From NCBI GenBank assembly GCA_020226215.1, contig CM035227.1:28585866-28649865 (forward strand): a stretch of DNA of 64,000 bases, read 5' to 3'. Shown here piece by piece: positions 1 to 11,700 of this stretch. Origin of the DNA: Sindora glabra. Taxonomy: Eukaryota; Streptophyta; Magnoliopsida; Fabales; Fabaceae. A program made the position numbers and the translations under genes. Below the pieces are notes generated by a model. It saw only the letters and a list, made by a program, of their open reading frames with translations. It had not been told where the DNA came from and made no database searches. Position 1 is the stretch's first letter. Each line of letters begins with the position of its first letter.

Positions 1-1680
1 GCACAAATGACTGGAGAAGAATGAAAATAAAGGAGTAGTATTATTGCTTAATGACTTATACATCACTCAAATGAAATTAGGGTTTTGTTGGGTATAATTC
101 TTAAAAAGTTGTGTAATTTTATGAATTTTTTTATAGAAATTTGCAATTCTTTTATGAATTATGCAAATATTAAAAATATGTAGTGTAGTTTTTTTAAAAA
201 ATATTGTAATTTCTTACATAATATTGTATAATTTTTTAAAAAATACAACATAAATAATATTTAAATTTTTTTATAAAAAAATATAAATATTATAAAAAAA
301 TCTACAAAACTTAGAAAAAAATTATTGATTTATATAAAGAATTACGTGAACCTATGTGAGTGATATTTTAAAAGAAAGTACCATAGAATAACCCATTAAA
401 GATCATTTTGTGCGTCGTATAAGAAAGAAATAATAATAGAAATAAATACTATCACGTTTTAGTATGTGTGTGAACTTTATACATGATAATATAATTTAAT
501 GCAGTTAAGTTATTTTATACGCTTAACACAGAATAATTTAATTCTCTCTTTGTAAATTTATTATAATAAGATAAGATTAGAAAAAAATTATCGTTCTTTA
601 TTAATAATTATTATTTAGTATAATTTAACCTTAACCTATTTCATCCTTAAAAATATTAATAATTTAATCATAACATCTTAAAAATATTAATAACTATTGT
701 TTACATATAAAACTGGTAAAACATAATAAATATATCAACCATTATCAATTAAAATAATTATAATATATTGAAAAATTTTTAAATTACCAAATACAATAAA
801 ATAGTTGCGATATAAAATTTTTTAAAATAAGGCTAATTTTATCCAAACAAAAATCTCAATATTATAATATTATATATATTTAAAAATAAATATATAATAA
901 TATAAATTTATACTATCAAATTATTTACACAATTATCTATCAAATACTTAATATTATTATATTTTATATTTTTATTATTATATATTATATTATCATATTT
1001 GCTCATTCCTTATCATACTGTCATGTTCTTCAAATGTGAACTTGTATACCATGCACTTTTCTGCTGATTTTCACATTTTTCACGTTGTCTACACGATAAT
1101 TTCTTCGCAAGTAGTTGCGTACTTTTATTCATTCCACTCTCTATATAATTATATTATAATTATAATTATATTTGTTACCTGACATAATTTTAAATCAAAA
1201 TAACTTCGCTTTTTTATAAATACAATTGTGGAAAAACGTTACCAGAAAATATGAAAGTTTAGAATTTTTGACAGGTTAATTTAAAAAATATATATATTAT
1301 AGAAGCAATTGGTCACTAAAAGTTAATAACGGTAGTCACTATTAAAATATAAAAAATATTATAATTATCGAAAATAAATTTCTAATATTTTATATCTATA
1401 GAAGAATTATTTTTGGGGGCATATTGCATTGCGAATGAAGTATTAATTGTTTAATTGGTCAAATCTTAATAATTAATTTTGAAAAACTGATTGGACAATG
1501 AGAATAGTAGTGATGATTTGAGATAACTATGATCAGATAGTTAAAAAAAAGGTAAAATAATTTTATTTAATTTTTATTATTTCATATCTTTGAAATATTT
1601 TTATTACATACATTTTATTCAAAAATTTGTATCCGCTCTCTTAATGAGCAGATTAGTTCCTCCAATATATAATTTAATTT
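1..1680. other. AT-rich intergenic DNA, no gene seen
   Basis: Very AT-rich sequence with short poly-A and poly-T runs. I see no convincing open frame, RNA gene or bounded mobile element on either strand. It runs directly into the 229-bp tandem repeat. Confidence 0.6.
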
Positions 1681-2600
1681 TCTTTAATTGTAATATTCCA
1701 TTTCGATTCCTACGAATTTAAACTGATGGTTTTTATTAAATATGAAAAATCTTGCTAAGTACACATTATATGATCAATTCAAAGAAAATGTCTCTATTAC
1801 AATTATTAGCATCGTGACTCACCAATTTTGGAGTCATTTTGAAATTTTGTATGCCAATTAATTTTTTTTTATCATCAATCTAATGGAAGATATTACTTTA
1901 GATCAAATTTCTTTAATTATAATATTCTATTTCGATTTCCAGGAATTTAAATTGATGGTTTTTATTAAATATGAAAAATCTTGCTAAATACACATTATAT
2001 GATCAGTTCAAAGAAAATGTCTCTGTTACAATTATTAGCATTGTGACTCACTAATTTTGGAGTCATTTTGAAATTCTGCATGTCAATTAAATTTTTTTTA
2101 TCATCAATCTAATGGAAGACATTACTCTAGATCAAATTTCTTTAATTATAATATTCTATTTTGATTCCTACGAATTTAAACTGATGGTTTTTATTAGATA
2201 TGAAAATCTTGCTAAGTACACATTATATGATCAATTCAAAGAAAATGTCTCTATTACGATTATTAGCATCTTGACTCACTAATTTTGGAGTCATTTTGAA
2301 ATTTTATATGTCAATTAAAATTTTTTTTATCATCAATGTAATGGAAGATATTACTTTAGATCAAATTTCTTTAATTATAATATTCTATTTCGATTCCTAC
2401 GAATTTAAACTGATGGTTTTTATTAAATATGGAAAATCTTGCTAAGTACACATTATATGATCAATTCAAAGAAAATGTCTCTATTACAATTATTAGCATC
2501 TTGACTCACTAATTTTGGAGTCATTTTGAAATTTTGTATGTCAATTAAATTTTTTTTTATCATCAATCTAATGGAAAATATTACTTTAGATCAAATTTAC
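1681..2600. repeat. Four tandem copies of a 229-bp unit
   Basis: The landmark TCTTTAATT recurs at 1681, 1910, 2139 and 2368, exactly 229 bp apart, and the last unit ends at about 2598. Each unit carries the same order of blocks: GATTCCTACGAATTTAAA, GATGGTTTTTATTA, ATTATATGATCA, TTTTGGAGTCATTTTG, ATCATCAATCTAATGGAA. Units differ by scattered substitutions and single-base indels, so the array is fairly young. No coding potential. It ends about 260 bp before the TATA box of the transporter gene, so it may lie in that promoter's upstream region. Confidence 0.92.
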
Positions 2601-2855
2601 TTATTAAAAAATTAAAATAAATTATTATATTTTAAAAGTACCAAATATAATCCATCTGTATATAAAAGTAGCAACTTTGTAGCTATTTATCCAATTGGTT
2701 TCATTTCCTTGTAATATATATATAAGGGAAAAATGTAACTTTAATTTAACCAAAATAGTGAATTAAAGTGGTGGAAGTGAAAAAAGAGGAAAATATTGAT
2801 GATTAGCTATTAGTTATGGTTATTTCTGTCTAATTTCATTTTCATGATTTGTTCT

Positions 2856-2863
2856 TATATATA
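2856..2863 (+). promoter_or_regulatory. TATA box of the nucleotide-sugar transporter gene
   Basis: TATATATA is followed about 30 bp later by a CT-rich stretch (2890-3060) typical of plant core promoters and leaders. Transcription starting near 2888-2895 would give a ~180-nt leader and exclude the in-frame ATG at 2844. A second TATA-like run lies at about 2714-2727; if used, it would allow a 76-residue N-terminal extension. Confidence 0.5.
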
Positions 2864-3071
2864 CTTTCTAACCAAATGGATTTGTTTTACCGCATCAAAC
2901 TCTCTCCTCCGTCCTCTCACTCACTACAATCCAGCTCTCTCTCCCTCATCTGGCCCTTTCTTCCTCTTCTTGCTTCCCTTATCCTCCGCCATCTCCTTCT
3001 GCTTGCTTCTTCCTTTCATCCCCACTCCACCACCATCTTTTTCCTCACTCCCTCGCCTCTTATCTCCAACA

Positions 3072-4121
3072 ATGGGCAAAGGTGGCTCTCTTAGTGAGGG
3101 CGTCGTCAAGAAGATCGTCCTCTCCTACACCTACGTCGCCATATGGATCTTCCTCAGCTTCACCGTCATCGTCTACAACAAGTACATCCTCGACAAGAAG
3201 ATGTACAACTGGCCCTTCCCCATTTCCCTCACCATGATTCACATGGGCTTCTGCTCCTCCCTCGCCTTCCTCCTCATCAGTGTCTTCAAGGTCGTCGAAC
3301 CAGTTTCAATGTCGCGCGAGCTTTATTTGTCCTCCGTCGTCCCAATCGGAGCGCTATATTCCCTTTCTCTCTGGCTTTCTAATTCCGCTTACATTTATCT
3401 CTCTGTATCGTTCATTCAAATGCTCAAGGCTCTCATGCCGGTGGCCGTTTATTCAATTGGAGTTATTTGCAAAAAAGAGGGTTACAAATCTGATACCATG
3501 GCCAATATGGTCTCGATTTCTATCGGCGTCGCGATTGCAGCTTATGGAGAAGCCAGATTCGACGCTTGGGGAGTGATGCTTCAGCTCGGAGCCGTTGCTT
3601 TTGAGGCTACCAGGTTGGTAATGATCCAAATTTTGCTTACTTCTAAAGGGATCTCGCTGAATCCCATTACTTCTCTGTATTACGTTTCGCCGTGTTGTTT
3701 GGTGTTCTTGTTTGTGCCCTGGATCTTCGTGGAGTACCCTGTGTTGAAGGAAACTTCCAGCTTCCATTTCGATTTTGTGATTTTCGGCACCAATTCTCTC
3801 TGCGCATTTGCTTTGAATCTGGCTGTGTTCCTTCTGGTTGGGAAGACCTCTGCCTTGACGATGAACGTGGCCGGTGTGGTGAAGGATTGGTTGTTGATTG
3901 CTTTTTCATGGTCGGTTATCAAGGATACCGTGACACCCATCAATTTGGTTGGATATGGCCTTGCTTTCCTCGGTGTGGGATATTACAACCACTCGAAATT
4001 GCAGGCACTGAAGGCTAAGGAAGCGCAGAAGAGATCTGCACAGGCTGATGAAGAAGAAGGCAGGCTGTTGGAGGAGAGAGGTGGAGAAGGAACGGGGAAG
4101 AGAAACGACCAGCAGAATTGA
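3072..4121 (+). CDS. Nucleotide-sugar transporter, UDP-arabinofuranose transporter (UAfT)-like
   Basis: Single-exon gene for a 349-residue multi-pass membrane protein of the triose-phosphate-translocator/nucleotide-sugar-transporter superfamily. It resembles the Arabidopsis At5g25400/At5g11230/At4g32390/At2g25520 group, which is also intronless and about 350 residues long. That group is annotated as probable sugar-phosphate/phosphate translocators and, as I recall, was shown to carry UDP-arabinofuranose into the Golgi for wall-polymer synthesis. Seen here: about ten hydrophobic segments, the early VIVYNKYILDKKMYNWPFPI block, FIQMLKALMPVAVY, the late GKTSALTMNVAGVVKDWLL block near residue 260, and a charged Lys/Glu-rich C-terminal tail facing the cytosol in the family. 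Start: the frame is open from an ATG at 2844, but that would add 76 Ser/Pro/Leu-rich residues not found in the family. ATG 3072 (AACAATGGGC context) gives the normal length. Substrate is by family inference. Confidence 0.93.
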   Translation: MGKGGSLSEGVVKKIVLSYTYVAIWIFLSFTVIVYNKYILDKKMYNWPFPISLTMIHMGFCSSLAFLLISVFKVVEPVSMSRELYLSSVVPIGALYSLSLWLSNSAYIYLSVSFIQMLKALMPVAVYSIGVICKKEGYKSDTMANMVSISIGVAIAAYGEARFDAWGVMLQLGAVAFEATRLVMIQILLTSKGISLNPITSLYYVSPCCLVFLFVPWIFVEYPVLKETSSFHFDFVIFGTNSLCAFALNLAVFLLVGKTSALTMNVAGVVKDWLLIAFSWSVIKDTVTPINLVGYGLAFLGVGYYNHSKLQALKAKEAQKRSAQADEEEGRLLEERGGEGTGKRNDQQN

Positions 4122-6563
4122 TATAATTGCTTGTTTAGGAAGACTGAAAATGGAGATACTCTGTTTTCTGGGGATTGAAGGCAAATGGAATTGGCATGCT
4201 CTGTTTGCTGGGGAAATTGCAGATTCATTGTGTTAGGATTATCTGGATTTTGAGACTCAAATATGATGCATATAGTGCCAATTCTATGTGCAGGCAGTGC
4301 AAGAGTCGAGTCTCAAAACTTTTTCTTTTCTTTTCTTGTTATCCTATCTATTTGATCTTTTGCACCTTAGATTTATAATATGTTATTGTAGGAACTTAAT
4401 GGAGTTTATCTGCTTATTTATTCATACTCATTTCTGTTTCTTCGATTGAATTATTCTGAATGACATTTGATTCAATCTGGCAATTGTGTTTATCATTAAT
4501 CACTCGAACAATATCTTTGAATTTCCAAGCAGAGTTCTGAAGCTGGGATTGAAATGATTGGTTTTGGAGATGTCGAATGCAGCCACTCATTTTGTACTTT
4601 GACAATTTTGTTGATGATCCCATCAATGGTTCCCACTTTTTGCAGTAATAACAGAAAGAAAATCAAAATTTGTAATATTCTAACTTGGAGCAGACGGAGA
4701 CACGACAACTGCAGATTAGACAATTTTGTCTTCGATAAAAAAAGTGGTCAAACATCTAAAAAACATTGACTTCTAGTTTTGCTGCAATTTTCCACATAAT
4801 CAAATCATCTTTATTGGAGCAAGTTTAAGTTCTTGTTTTATCTGAGTTATATGCGGCCATCACTTATGTAACGAAGATGGACATAGCTTCCACGATATCA
4901 GTGCAAAGGTTTAACAAAATAATCAATTCGCCAACCCCTCTTTAAATCTTCGGCAATATTTTAGCAGTTTAGGGCACACAAATTATGTAATTAGCGGGTA
5001 AGTAAGAATTCCTCTTTGAATATCTTTTTGCAGCATCTATATGAATGTGCTTTTACGTTTTTCACTCTCCCCCTGCTTATAAGCTCTTATTTTTCTCCTT
5101 CTGTTTTTTTTTTTTTTTCTATGATACAGAGAGTCCAAAGTCTACCGAGATGGAAATTTAGTGACACAAAGAATCTAAAGTCTATTGAGAGATGGAAAAT
5201 GAAATTGACTTGTTTTAAGAAATATTTCATGAGGTTGAAAATATAAAATTTTTAAAATTTTATGCATTTTTATTTAATTTATTATCAATTTTTTTGTTGC
5301 ATGCTTCTTAACAAGCTCAACAAAATTTATTAAAATGAAATTCTTGTCCTTACATCATGCTTTTTGTTCTTAAAGTTCTGTTATGACTTGATCTGCTTAA
5401 TTAATGGTTACTTGAGTTAAATTTAAATGGCTTTGCTTTTCGATGGTTAGCAGTACAATAGATTTTTTTCATTTTTTCCATTATGACAACGGTACAAACG
5501 TTGGAGTTCATAAACCCGCAACAAATTATTCAGATATTTCACCGTTAATCAATAGATAGCGGTTTTAATTTGTGATATCATAACTATTAGGCCCTATTTT
5601 GGGATAATTAAGCTCTCCCTCATGTTCCCTGATTGAGGGCAAAAGAGGAATTAAAGCCCGTGAGGGGATGGTTGGGGAAGCTATTAACTGACGTGGCAGT
5701 AGATACTAATCAGTGAGGGACCATTTCGTGACGGCTGCAATATGACAGACACCAACTCTTAAAGGGAAATACTACCTCGAGGACACTCCCATTTTAATAA
5801 TGTACTTTGCATTCTCCTTAATAAATTATGAGTCCAGAGAATAATAAATTTCATAATTTATAAAAAAAAATGACTCTAAAACATCTTAAGAAAGCATGGA
5901 AATCCTTTCCTTTTCCTTTAAAAAAAAAAAGATAAGACAAATTTTCAAAACAGACAAATACAAATTTTTTTTATTTAAAATTATGAATTTCAGTGCAAAG
6001 ATAACAAATTTCATAATAAAAAGTGTATCTTTATTATATTAAAAAGGAGACAGCCTAAATCAATTGAGAGAAGTGCATATAACAAATCTCACTGTCAAAA
6101 CAACGCATAGATTCCTCCTTACAACCCATCTCACTGACAAAACTGATAGTGAGTTAAATTGTTGTTTGATAGACATGGGGGTCCATGGTAAACCACAAAT
6201 GGAGCCTGGGCCTAATCGCTAAGTTAGGCACATCAAATACAGGAAAGCCCATCACCAAAATATACAAATTTACTGTTAATAAAACTGGGTAGCGCACTAC
6301 CACTTCTCATCTTCACCTAGTCTACCTCATACAACCGTTGAATGCACTAATGAATCTGAGAGAATAGTTGAATGCTAAAAACCGTTGAACTAGTAATCCT
6401 GTCTAAGAAAGTTGCCATCATTACAAAACCAGGCAACTAAAACCAATTGACATTACATATCCATATTTCACCCCAAAATAACTTACTTGGGAAAAAACTC
6501 CTCTTGATTTCTAATGAATTATCAGTAAAATGAACCGAAGTTTTTGATGCCGAAACCAGTTTG
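4122..6563. other. Intergenic region between convergent transporter and PPR genes
   Basis: Holds the 3' ends of the transporter (+) and the PPR gene (-), which converge. The first ~260 bp after the transporter stop is probably its 3' UTR; an AT-rich stretch near 4370-4385 could hold the poly-A signal. A less AT-rich patch at 5580-5760 has no open frame I can support. Short frames here show no recognisable protein features. Confidence 0.5.
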
Positions 6564-8405
6564 TTACCAGAAGTCTCTACATGAGCACAAACCATTCTCG
6601 AAATGGTGGAAGCGGTTGCGGTCTCTTACCACAATCTGCCGGTTATATATCTTGGATATGAACTTCGTAGCAGAGTGACAATCCTCACAAACACGCAAAT
6701 TCTTCACAATTCTAATGGGCGCTCCTGGTGGTGTATTCAGAAGGGCAAAAGCTATAGCAAGCTTTTCACTGTGCTTATTCAAAGCATCTTCTTTGTCTTC
6801 TTCATCAATGTCAAGTAGCACTTGTGAGGTTGTAGGCACATATCCTGCTCTCTTCATCTCCCTTCCCATCTCGTCCACCATTTCATATATTTCTTTGTAC
6901 TGATTATGTGATTTATCTCCAGCCACAAACTCGTACATTTCGTTATTTAGCTCAATCATAGTGCTTCCTGGAATCTTTTTCATCCCTCTCACATCCATCA
7001 TCTCTCTAACCTTGGTTTTCTTCTCCCAACGTAATAATTTCGCATAAATGTTTGAGAGCAATACGTAGTTAGACTCGTGCATTGGCTGATTTCTGATTAG
7101 CTGATCAGAGATGCTCTCTCCAAGCCTGAACTCGCCACGAACGTGACAGGCAGTGATTATGCTTCTCCATATTATTTGGTTTGGCTCGATTGGCATTTGT
7201 CGAACAAAATCCATTGCCTCTTTGATAAGTCCAGCTCTACTAAGTAGATCAACCATGCATCCATAATGTTCTATCTTGGGCACAATGTGGAATTTCTTCC
7301 CCATTGAATTGAAATACTCATGACCTTTTTCAACTAGCCCCGAGTGACTACAAGCAGAAAGCAACCCAATAAAAGCAACATCATCAGGGGCTATCCCTGC
7401 TTCTATCATCTCATCAAACAAAGAAATTGCCTCTAGGCCGCGACCATGCATTGCCAGACCAACAATCACAGAAGTCCAAGAAACTATGGTCCGTGTGTTC
7501 ATTTGTCTGAACAATTTTATAGCTTTGTCAACATCACCACACTTTGCAAACATGTCTATTAGTGCATTACAAAGCTCCACAGACTTTTGGATGTTGCCTT
7601 TCTGAATATATGATTCTATCCACTTCCCCAATTCAAGTGCACCTAAATCTGTACACGCAGATAAAATTGAAACCATAGTGATCTCATCGGGACGAACCCC
7701 CATGACCTGCATTCCCCTAAACAATCCAAAGGCATCTGCAGAATGTCCCAAACGTGCATACCCACCAATCATAGCACTCCATGTAACCGAATCCGACTTC
7801 GGAGTATTGTCAAACACCTTCCTAGCAATCTTCACCCCTTCCTCACAACAGCAATACATGTGAATCATAGTGTTCTGCACATGAACATCATCGTCAAACC
7901 CGAACTTTATTACCGACCCATGAACAGATTTTCCTAAATTCAAATCAGCAAGGCCTGCACAGGCTTTAAGAACAAATGGGTAAGTGAATTTATTAGGCAA
8001 AACCCCATATTCAAGCATGAGTAGGTAGAAATGTAAAGCCTTTCTCTTTGAATGAGCTATCTGCGCATAAGCTCTAATAAAAGTATTGAACAGGAAGGTA
8101 TCATAAACACCAACATCAGCACCAGAGGAAAACACAAAGGATGAACCGTAATGAATGGCGTCGAGGTCAGAGGAAGTGGAAGCGAACTTGGTGAGTACTA
8201 GTGGATTGTTCCTGAGACCCAGTTTGAGAATGAGAGCATGAACTTGGGTGAGCTTGTTAATGGCGTTGCAGGACTGAAGAAGAGCCAAGCAACTCTGCTC
8301 TGCTGCTCTTGTTTTGGAGGTACCAGGTGGAAGTTGGATCGTGGCCGTGAACGCTAAGGTCGTGAATCCACGATACAACCTGGTTCTGATGATAGGAAAT
8401 CGCAT
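6564..8405 (-). CDS. Pentatricopeptide repeat protein, PLS class with E and DYW domains
   Basis: Intronless gene for a 613-residue PPR protein. Family knowledge: PLS-DYW proteins bind specific organelle transcripts and the DYW domain is the cytidine deaminase of C-to-U editing. Seen here: an Arg-rich N-terminus (MRFPIIRTRLYRGF) suited to mitochondrial or plastid targeting; a run of P, L and S repeats from about residue 40 to 440 with helices such as WSAMIGGYARLG, CNALIDMFAKCGDVDKA and WTSVIVGLAMHG; an E region with YVLLSNIYA and PGSTMIEL; and a C-terminal DYW domain with the zinc-site pattern HSEKLA, CEDCH, and RFHHFENGLCSC. The last three residues are DFW rather than DYW, a common variant. 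The frame is intact with normal length. It diverges from the AFG1-like gene with 300 bp between the two start codons. The target transcript cannot be read from sequence without decoding the repeats. Confidence 0.95.
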   Translation of the reverse strand: MRFPIIRTRLYRGFTTLAFTATIQLPPGTSKTRAAEQSCLALLQSCNAINKLTQVHALILKLGLRNNPLVLTKFASTSSDLDAIHYGSSFVFSSGADVGVYDTFLFNTFIRAYAQIAHSKRKALHFYLLMLEYGVLPNKFTYPFVLKACAGLADLNLGKSVHGSVIKFGFDDDVHVQNTMIHMYCCCEEGVKIARKVFDNTPKSDSVTWSAMIGGYARLGHSADAFGLFRGMQVMGVRPDEITMVSILSACTDLGALELGKWIESYIQKGNIQKSVELCNALIDMFAKCGDVDKAIKLFRQMNTRTIVSWTSVIVGLAMHGRGLEAISLFDEMIEAGIAPDDVAFIGLLSACSHSGLVEKGHEYFNSMGKKFHIVPKIEHYGCMVDLLSRAGLIKEAMDFVRQMPIEPNQIIWRSIITACHVRGEFRLGESISDQLIRNQPMHESNYVLLSNIYAKLLRWEKKTKVREMMDVRGMKKIPGSTMIELNNEMYEFVAGDKSHNQYKEIYEMVDEMGREMKRAGYVPTTSQVLLDIDEEDKEDALNKHSEKLAIAFALLNTPPGAPIRIVKNLRVCEDCHSATKFISKIYNRQIVVRDRNRFHHFENGLCSCRDFW

Positions 8406-8705
8406 ACCCTCATCTGAAAACCGCTAACGGCTATATCGCCGGCGGTTCAGCAACCCTTTCAGGATCGAACGCCGTCGTAACTATTTATCGTCCCCTTTCC
8501 TCCATTCGGACAATTAACCTTAAACTAGCGGTCGTTTTCGGGGGACATGAACGACATTATGTGAGTGGCGTGTTCTAATTTTCTCTGTCTATGTGGCTGG
8601 TGAAAGGAATGGCCACGTCAGTCACCATCGACTTTACGGGAACTCGCCAGTATTTGATCGCAAAGAAAATTTCTGAGTACTCAGCCACTCTGAAAGAGAG
8701 AGAGA
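8406..8705. promoter_or_regulatory. Shared bidirectional promoter, PPR and AFG1-like genes
   Basis: 300 bp separate the PPR ATG (8405, -) from the AFG1-like ATG (8706, +), so both core promoters and leaders must lie here or overlap the neighbour. The region is GC-richer than its surroundings and holds a bZIP-type core (GGCCACGTCAGTCACC near 8610). No classical TATA box stands out, as is usual for housekeeping bidirectional promoters. Confidence 0.6.
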
Positions 8706-11700
8706 ATGCGAAGGGGGATTTCAATTTCGTGCTTTCTCTCTCAGGCAATTGCTGCAAGTCGAAATTCGAAGAAGTTGTGCGTCAATTTTGTTCGCTCTTA
8801 TTCCGATGGCTCACACCTTCACCATCAAAGGCTTCCAGGTCTTTTTCTTCCTTGTATCAATTTAAAAATTTGGAAAAACGCCTAATTGGGAAGAGGTTTG
8901 AGCTCAAGAATGTATGAATTTGAAGCTAGAAATTGATGTAAATGTAGGTGTTGCAGGACCACTTATACAATATAAAAGCCTAGTTGAGCAAGGGAAGCTA
9001 CAACATGATCCTTACCAAGAAAGCGTGGCTTTGGAACTAGAGAAGTTGCTAGGAAGGTTGGAGCAGTATGAGAAAGATATGGAGGAATATCATGTAAAAT
9101 TGAGATTTTGTATTCTATCAATCGGTAGCGTTAGGCGTAGCGTATTTTTTATGGATTGCCTATGACTGATGGGCTAATGGATTGCTCATTTTATTTTTTT
9201 AATAATCTTCGCCATTTGCAGGTAAATCTATCCAACTGGGAGAAGAACAGAGAGAATGAGCGGCGTAGACTTATGATGGAGGAAGCTGAGCACCAGCAGC
9301 AAGAAGACTGGTGGAGCAAGCAGCGTAAACTTGTTCAAAGATGGACCTCCCGGTAAATGTCCCTGAAACTTGAGATTAGAATTAGCTAGTTTGTTGCTAT
9401 TATAAAGTTTCCTACTTTCCCTTACATCTTGTATAAGGCAATTATATTAATAGAAATCTACATGACTAGGAAAAAACCAGAAAATATGGAACCGGGAGTA
9501 GGAAAATGGGTCTCGTATCTTAACCGCGAGAAGAAGTTGGATTCACTGGTTGGACGCCGTCCAACTGCTCCTTCTGCCCCAAAAGGACTTTATATATATG
9601 GCAATGTTGGCAGTGGTTTGTTGTTAAACCTTTTTGTGTATACTTGTAAATCAAACTTACATTGGCCAAATTTGAATGTAGATTTAGGCACACCGTATTG
9701 CTTAAAAGTTTCTAGTTGCATTATTTATATATGTATAATTTCTTTCCTTGGTTCACTTTCTGCTGACTCTTTCTTATCTTACCTATTATTCTCACATTGT
9801 GAATGCTGCAGGGAAGACAATGCTGATGGATATGTTTTATAGTGCCACGGAAGGAATTGTTAAACATAGGAGAAGGTACCACTTCCATGAGGTGAGTCTT
9901 TAGATTATAATTTTGGACATTACTAAAGGCAATTATAGTGTAGAATCACGTCACCTATGTTGTTTGTCTCACCATAATAATGAAAATTTCAGTAATGCAC
10001 TTCTTATATTTTGACAAGTAAGAAAACCAAATTCTAAACTTTAGCATCCTGTCAACCATTATGTCAAAATAACTTATTTGTTAAAATATAAGAGAAAGAA
10101 GTACTGAGATCTTGTTACTCCGGTAGGATTAGAAATATTTTTGTTTTTTACATGCATCATCTTTGTTTGATCTGACCATTGACACATGTTATGCACATGG
10201 TAATGGAAGAGAGAGAATTACATTTTTCCCTATCCATTTGCAGGCCATGCTTAAAATAAATGAGCATATGCACAAGATATGGAGGAATCAGATGGAGGAG
10301 AAGTCTTTGCAGTCAAGCCTTTCAGGCTGGATAACGAATCTTCCATTTGATGCTAAAGTTAAGGAGTGGCTGGCTGCTGAAGAAAAATACATGCAAGAGG
10401 TACAGATGAAAAACATCCTTCCTGCTGTAGCAGATGAGTTTTTTCTGGATCGAGCAGAGGATGAAAGGGGAGCTAGCATTCTATGTTTCGATGAGATACA
10501 GGTATGGCAAAGTATACATTTAACCTGTGCTATTATGACCCATCAATATTTGCCGACCATAGGATAAGGAAGATTAACTTCTGATTGTCATGATCCAAGA
10601 AACTCTTATCATGTTGATAATCGGATTACAAGACTTAAATGACTAAGGCATTCTAACTTAATATTTGACTAAACTTAGCCACACTTATATTTCAGACTGT
10701 TGATGTTTTTGCTACTGTGGCTTTATCTGGAATTCTAAGGAGATTGCTGAGTACTGGAACTATTATTGTGGCTACCAGCAATCGAGCACCAAAGGACCTG
10801 AATGAGGTGAGTTCTTTATTGTTCTATCTCTTACAGTTTAATCATACAAACAGGTGTTTATGGTTACATAGATAAAATCTCTCATTATTTTTGGGAGGAT
10901 TCAGAATCCAAACTACATGGTTGCCTATTTGTATCTTATTTTTCTTTTTCCATAAAATCTTTGCTTGCACAGGCTGGTATGCAACGAGAGATCTTCCAAA
11001 AACTTGTTTCAAAATTGGAACAGCATTGTGAGAACATATTGATTGGGAGTAAAGTTGATTACCGCCGTTTTATAGCACAAAGATCAGTAACCCAGGTAAG
11101 AACTACATTTGTGTGTTATTTTCCCCACGCATAAATTTTCTAGTTTCTTAAATCATAGTTGAACTTTTATGTTGGTGTATTTATGAAAATAATTGAATCG
11201 AATATTTCCCTTCGTGCAACACCCTTGCACTTTCTGCTTCCTATTATTTTATTTATTTATTTATTATTATTATTATTTGCCCTGGGGGGGGGGGGGTTGG
11301 GATATAGTGTATGTTTGCAAGTTTGTGATCCAACTGGGTGGGCTACTTAAAAGCAAAGCTGAATGCCATAGTTTGCAACTTTGTGATGGGTGTTGCTCTC
11401 AATTGACGTAGTGTATGTTTGCAATTTTGGATATACACGAACTCTGGTTTTCCCTCATGCTTTGGCAAAAGCTTCTCTTTTAATCTTCTATTCTTTCACT
11501 TTATCTCCCAGCTTACTCTTCAGTCATCACTTCTCACCTCATCACCTAGTATAACTTCTAATTTCCCTAATTTATGCATTCCAACTATAGCTGTTGCCCT
11601 ATCTTAGAATACTGTGTATTTTTAATTGTTATATGTTAACAACGTATTGCTCTCAATATGTTCTATCGTATACTGAGATTGCTTTTCTGAAAATTCATAC

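Noticed and set aside
2849..3094. Frames overlapping the transporter leader and 5' coding part on both strands
   Set aside because: Shadows of the CT-rich leader and the real frame; no family features.
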